A stretch of 64,000 nucleotides of DNA from Bacteroidia bacterium (lineage in GTDB: Bacteria; Bacteroidota; Bacteroidia; J057): positions 2,728,001 to 2,792,000 of the forward strand of contig JAWKNO010000002.1 of assembly GCA_041391665.1 (NCBI GenBank). Direction: 5' to 3'. This document shows, one piece after another, positions 62,851-64,000 of this stretch. The notes under the pieces were generated by a model, which saw only the letters and a list, made by a program, of their open reading frames with translations, did no database searches and had not been told where the DNA came from. How positions within the stretch are numbered: position 1 is the first letter of the stretch; every line of letters begins with the position of its first letter. Position numbers and translations under genes: made by a program.

Positions 62851-63512
62851 TGGCTCTAACAAATCTCAGTTCATCTGATTCCGAAACACAAATCATAGAA
62901 ACCCAAATATCTCTTGAAAAGAAATTTGATTCTCTTCAAAAAAGCGAAGCAACAACGAAGTGGACCTCCGTGGTATTATTCATAGGAGTAGTGATAATCT
63001 GGCTGGTTTCATGGCAGTTGTTAATGGGAAATGAGTCCTTGGAATCTTGGAATGACAGAGCAGCTTTCGGAGATATGTTTGGCGCCGTGAATGCACTCTT
63101 TTCTGGCCTGGCACTTGGGGGCATTGTGGTTGCCATCTTCATGCAACGAATTGAAATCAGGTATCAGCGGATAGAACTCGAATATCAGCGTCTTGAACTG
63201 ATGCAGACAAGGATTGAGCTCAAGAGATCTGCTGAAGCTCAGGAAAAGTCAGAGCAGGCGCTTAGTGAGCAGGTTAGGCAGATGAAGATGACCGCAAAGA
63301 TTAATGCGATTATGATTCAGATGAATTATTATTCAGCAATAGTATCAAACCCAGCCTTTGGTAATCTTATTGATCGAATCAAGGTTGGTTCCGTTTCTAC
63401 TCTCCACATGAATGCTCTTACGAGATTCGAAGAGCTTGATACTGACCTAAAAGCAATAATTTCCGAAATAGAAAAAGGAGAAGATTTTGGAAAACTGGAT
63501 AAAATCCAATAA
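62850..63512 (+). CDS. Membrane coiled-coil protein, putative abortive-infection (Abi-like)
   Basis: A 220-residue protein with two TM helices (VVLFIGVVIIWLVSW; FSGLALGGIVVAIFM) enclosing an external loop, then a long coiled coil (RIEIRYQRIELEYQRLELMQ onward) and a helical C-terminus. The arrangement of a GDMFGAVNALFSGLALGG segment followed by a QQxEL-type coil resembles proteins annotated as putative phage abortive-infection proteins. Translation is coupled to the EAD11-like gene by a one-base overlap. Confidence 0.6.
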   Translation: MALTNLSSSDSETQIIETQISLEKKFDSLQKSEATTKWTSVVLFIGVVIIWLVSWQLLMGNESLESWNDRAAFGDMFGAVNALFSGLALGGIVVAIFMQRIEIRYQRIELEYQRLELMQTRIELKRSAEAQEKSEQALSEQVRQMKMTAKINAIMIQMNYYSAIVSNPAFGNLIDRIKVGSVSTLHMNALTRFEELDTDLKAIISEIEKGEDFGKLDKIQ

Positions 63513-63582
63513 AACTTCTTAAGAGACCGCGACTCTCTCCAACTGTCTCTTTATAAACGTAAATAGTTGAAAGCCAATCAGA

Positions 63583-63771
63583 AATGAGCCAAAAAATAGA
63601 ATCCTGCCACCTCATCCTCATCTCCAAACCATCAACCCCAACGCCTCAGGTAGACCTCTCACAAAAAAGCTTGTAGAAGCGTGGAATCGTTTGGATATTA
63701 AAATTTTTGATCATTTGATTATTATGCATGAGATCAGTCATCAAAGAAAATTTAGGAAAATCTATTTGTAA
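63583..63771 (+). pseudogene. radC remnant (JAB-domain protein), frameshifted
   Basis: Two adjacent frames together resemble the C-terminal part of RadC. One frame gives SCHLILISKPS; the next gives NASGRPLTKKLVEAWNRLDI followed by KIFDHLIIM, matching the HLILxHNHPSG...LTKKLxEAGxLLDIxxLDHLII core. The HNHPSG metal motif is destroyed and the frame shifts, so it is not functional. RadC-like genes are common in mobile and defence islands. Confidence 0.65.
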
Positions 63772-63804
63772 CCTTATTATCCTCATTACTCGAAATTGCA
63801 AAAA

Positions 63805-64000
63805 ATGAATCGAAAACAATTTATACAATCTCACGGAGCCACTTGTGAAAATTGGACGTGGAGTTGGTCGTTTATCAATGAAAAGGAAAAGTTTATAATA
63901 TTTGGCGCTTGGGTCGAAAATACGGTAAGTAATGATGATGTCATAGTGATTTTTTCTGAGGAATGGGCTCGAGATAGGTCTAAGAAACCCGCAGGATTTA
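63805..64000 (+). CDS. N-terminus of a possible HNH/restriction-type endonuclease (partial)
   Basis: Frame opens MNRKQFIQSHGATCENWTWSWSFINE and continues to the window end (65 residues seen). The GATCxNWxWSWSFxN...IIFGAW pattern is one I associate with the N-terminal domain of some HNH/modification-dependent restriction endonucleases. No catalytic motif is within view. Neighbouring Abi-like genes and a radC remnant fit a defence island. Confidence 0.5.
   Translation, partial: MNRKQFIQSHGATCENWTWSWSFINEKEKFIIFGAWVENTVSNDDVIVIFSEEWARDRSKKPAGF

Noticed and set aside
60610..64000. Classical integrative element inserted at tRNA-Pro
   Set aside because: The island lies on the 5' side of the tRNA, no integrase is seen, and no copy of the tRNA 3' end is found downstream in the window.

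Overview
The window looks like a chromosome segment of a Bacteroidota bacterium, probably Saprospiria-like. Several things point there: proteins with C-terminal type IX secretion (T9SS) sorting domains, a TTTG/TAnnTTTG promoter, a DUF4294 protein, a CusA-TolC fusion of Bacteroidota type, a 35-residue MetS-like peptide and a CruF-type carotenoid gene. Gene density is high and operons are short. Base composition is fairly even until about 60.8 kb, after which genes become clearly A+T-rich.

Layout. 0-9.4 kb: a metal-type RND efflux operon (adaptor, then pump fused to an outer-membrane factor) beside its two-component regulator, with matching 11-bp direct repeats upstream of both operons. 9.4-30.1 kb: mostly housekeeping and envelope genes: polyphosphate glucokinase, mnmA, an esterase with a T9SS tail, a sugar isomerase-like/sulfatase pair, rbfA with an FtsX-type permease, an MsbA-like exporter, two large paralogous T9SS-secreted proteins, trhO, an M23 peptidase and an ACMSD-like amidohydrolase. 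30.2-37.6 kb: a CHAT-TPR protein with a recognisable promoter, a MetS-like micro-ORF, a Gfo/Idh/MocA oxidoreductase, a BNR-repeat protein, a DUF4294 protein and a 3-hydroxyacyl-CoA dehydrogenase.

37.6-45.3 kb is the most interesting part: a complete diversity-generating retroelement (DGR). It holds a caspase-like protease fused to an FGE-sulfatase (C-type lectin fold) domain whose last 40 codons are a variable repeat (VR, 42753-42871), an HRDC-domain accessory gene, a DGR-type reverse transcriptase (IGNLTSQ and YMDD motifs) and, 7 bp after it, an Asn-codon-rich template repeat (TR, 44516-44634). VR and TR are both 119 bp and differ at 19 positions. Every difference lies opposite an adenine of TR. 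A second FGE-domain gene at 37906 has a colinear but diverged C-terminus and shares an upstream region with the caspase gene. Two toxin-antitoxin pairs and clusters of a GC-rich two-hairpin repeat lie between the two FGE genes.

45.5-60.5 kb: a carotenoid glycosyltransferase/hydratase pair, a beta-barrel protein, a short asparaginase-like protein, a NamZ-type lipoprotein, a glycosyltransferase with an epimerase, a very large DISM-kinase-receiver-cyclase hybrid, an HpnE-like FAD enzyme and a cupin. 60.6 kb: tRNA-Pro(CGG), with two tandem 52-bp repeats built from its own 5' part. 61-64 kb: an A+T-rich cluster, probably defence-related: an unknown protein, a protein ending in an EAD11-like helical domain, an Abi-like membrane coiled-coil protein, a frameshifted radC remnant, and the start of a protein resembling the N-terminus of some HNH/restriction-type endonucleases.
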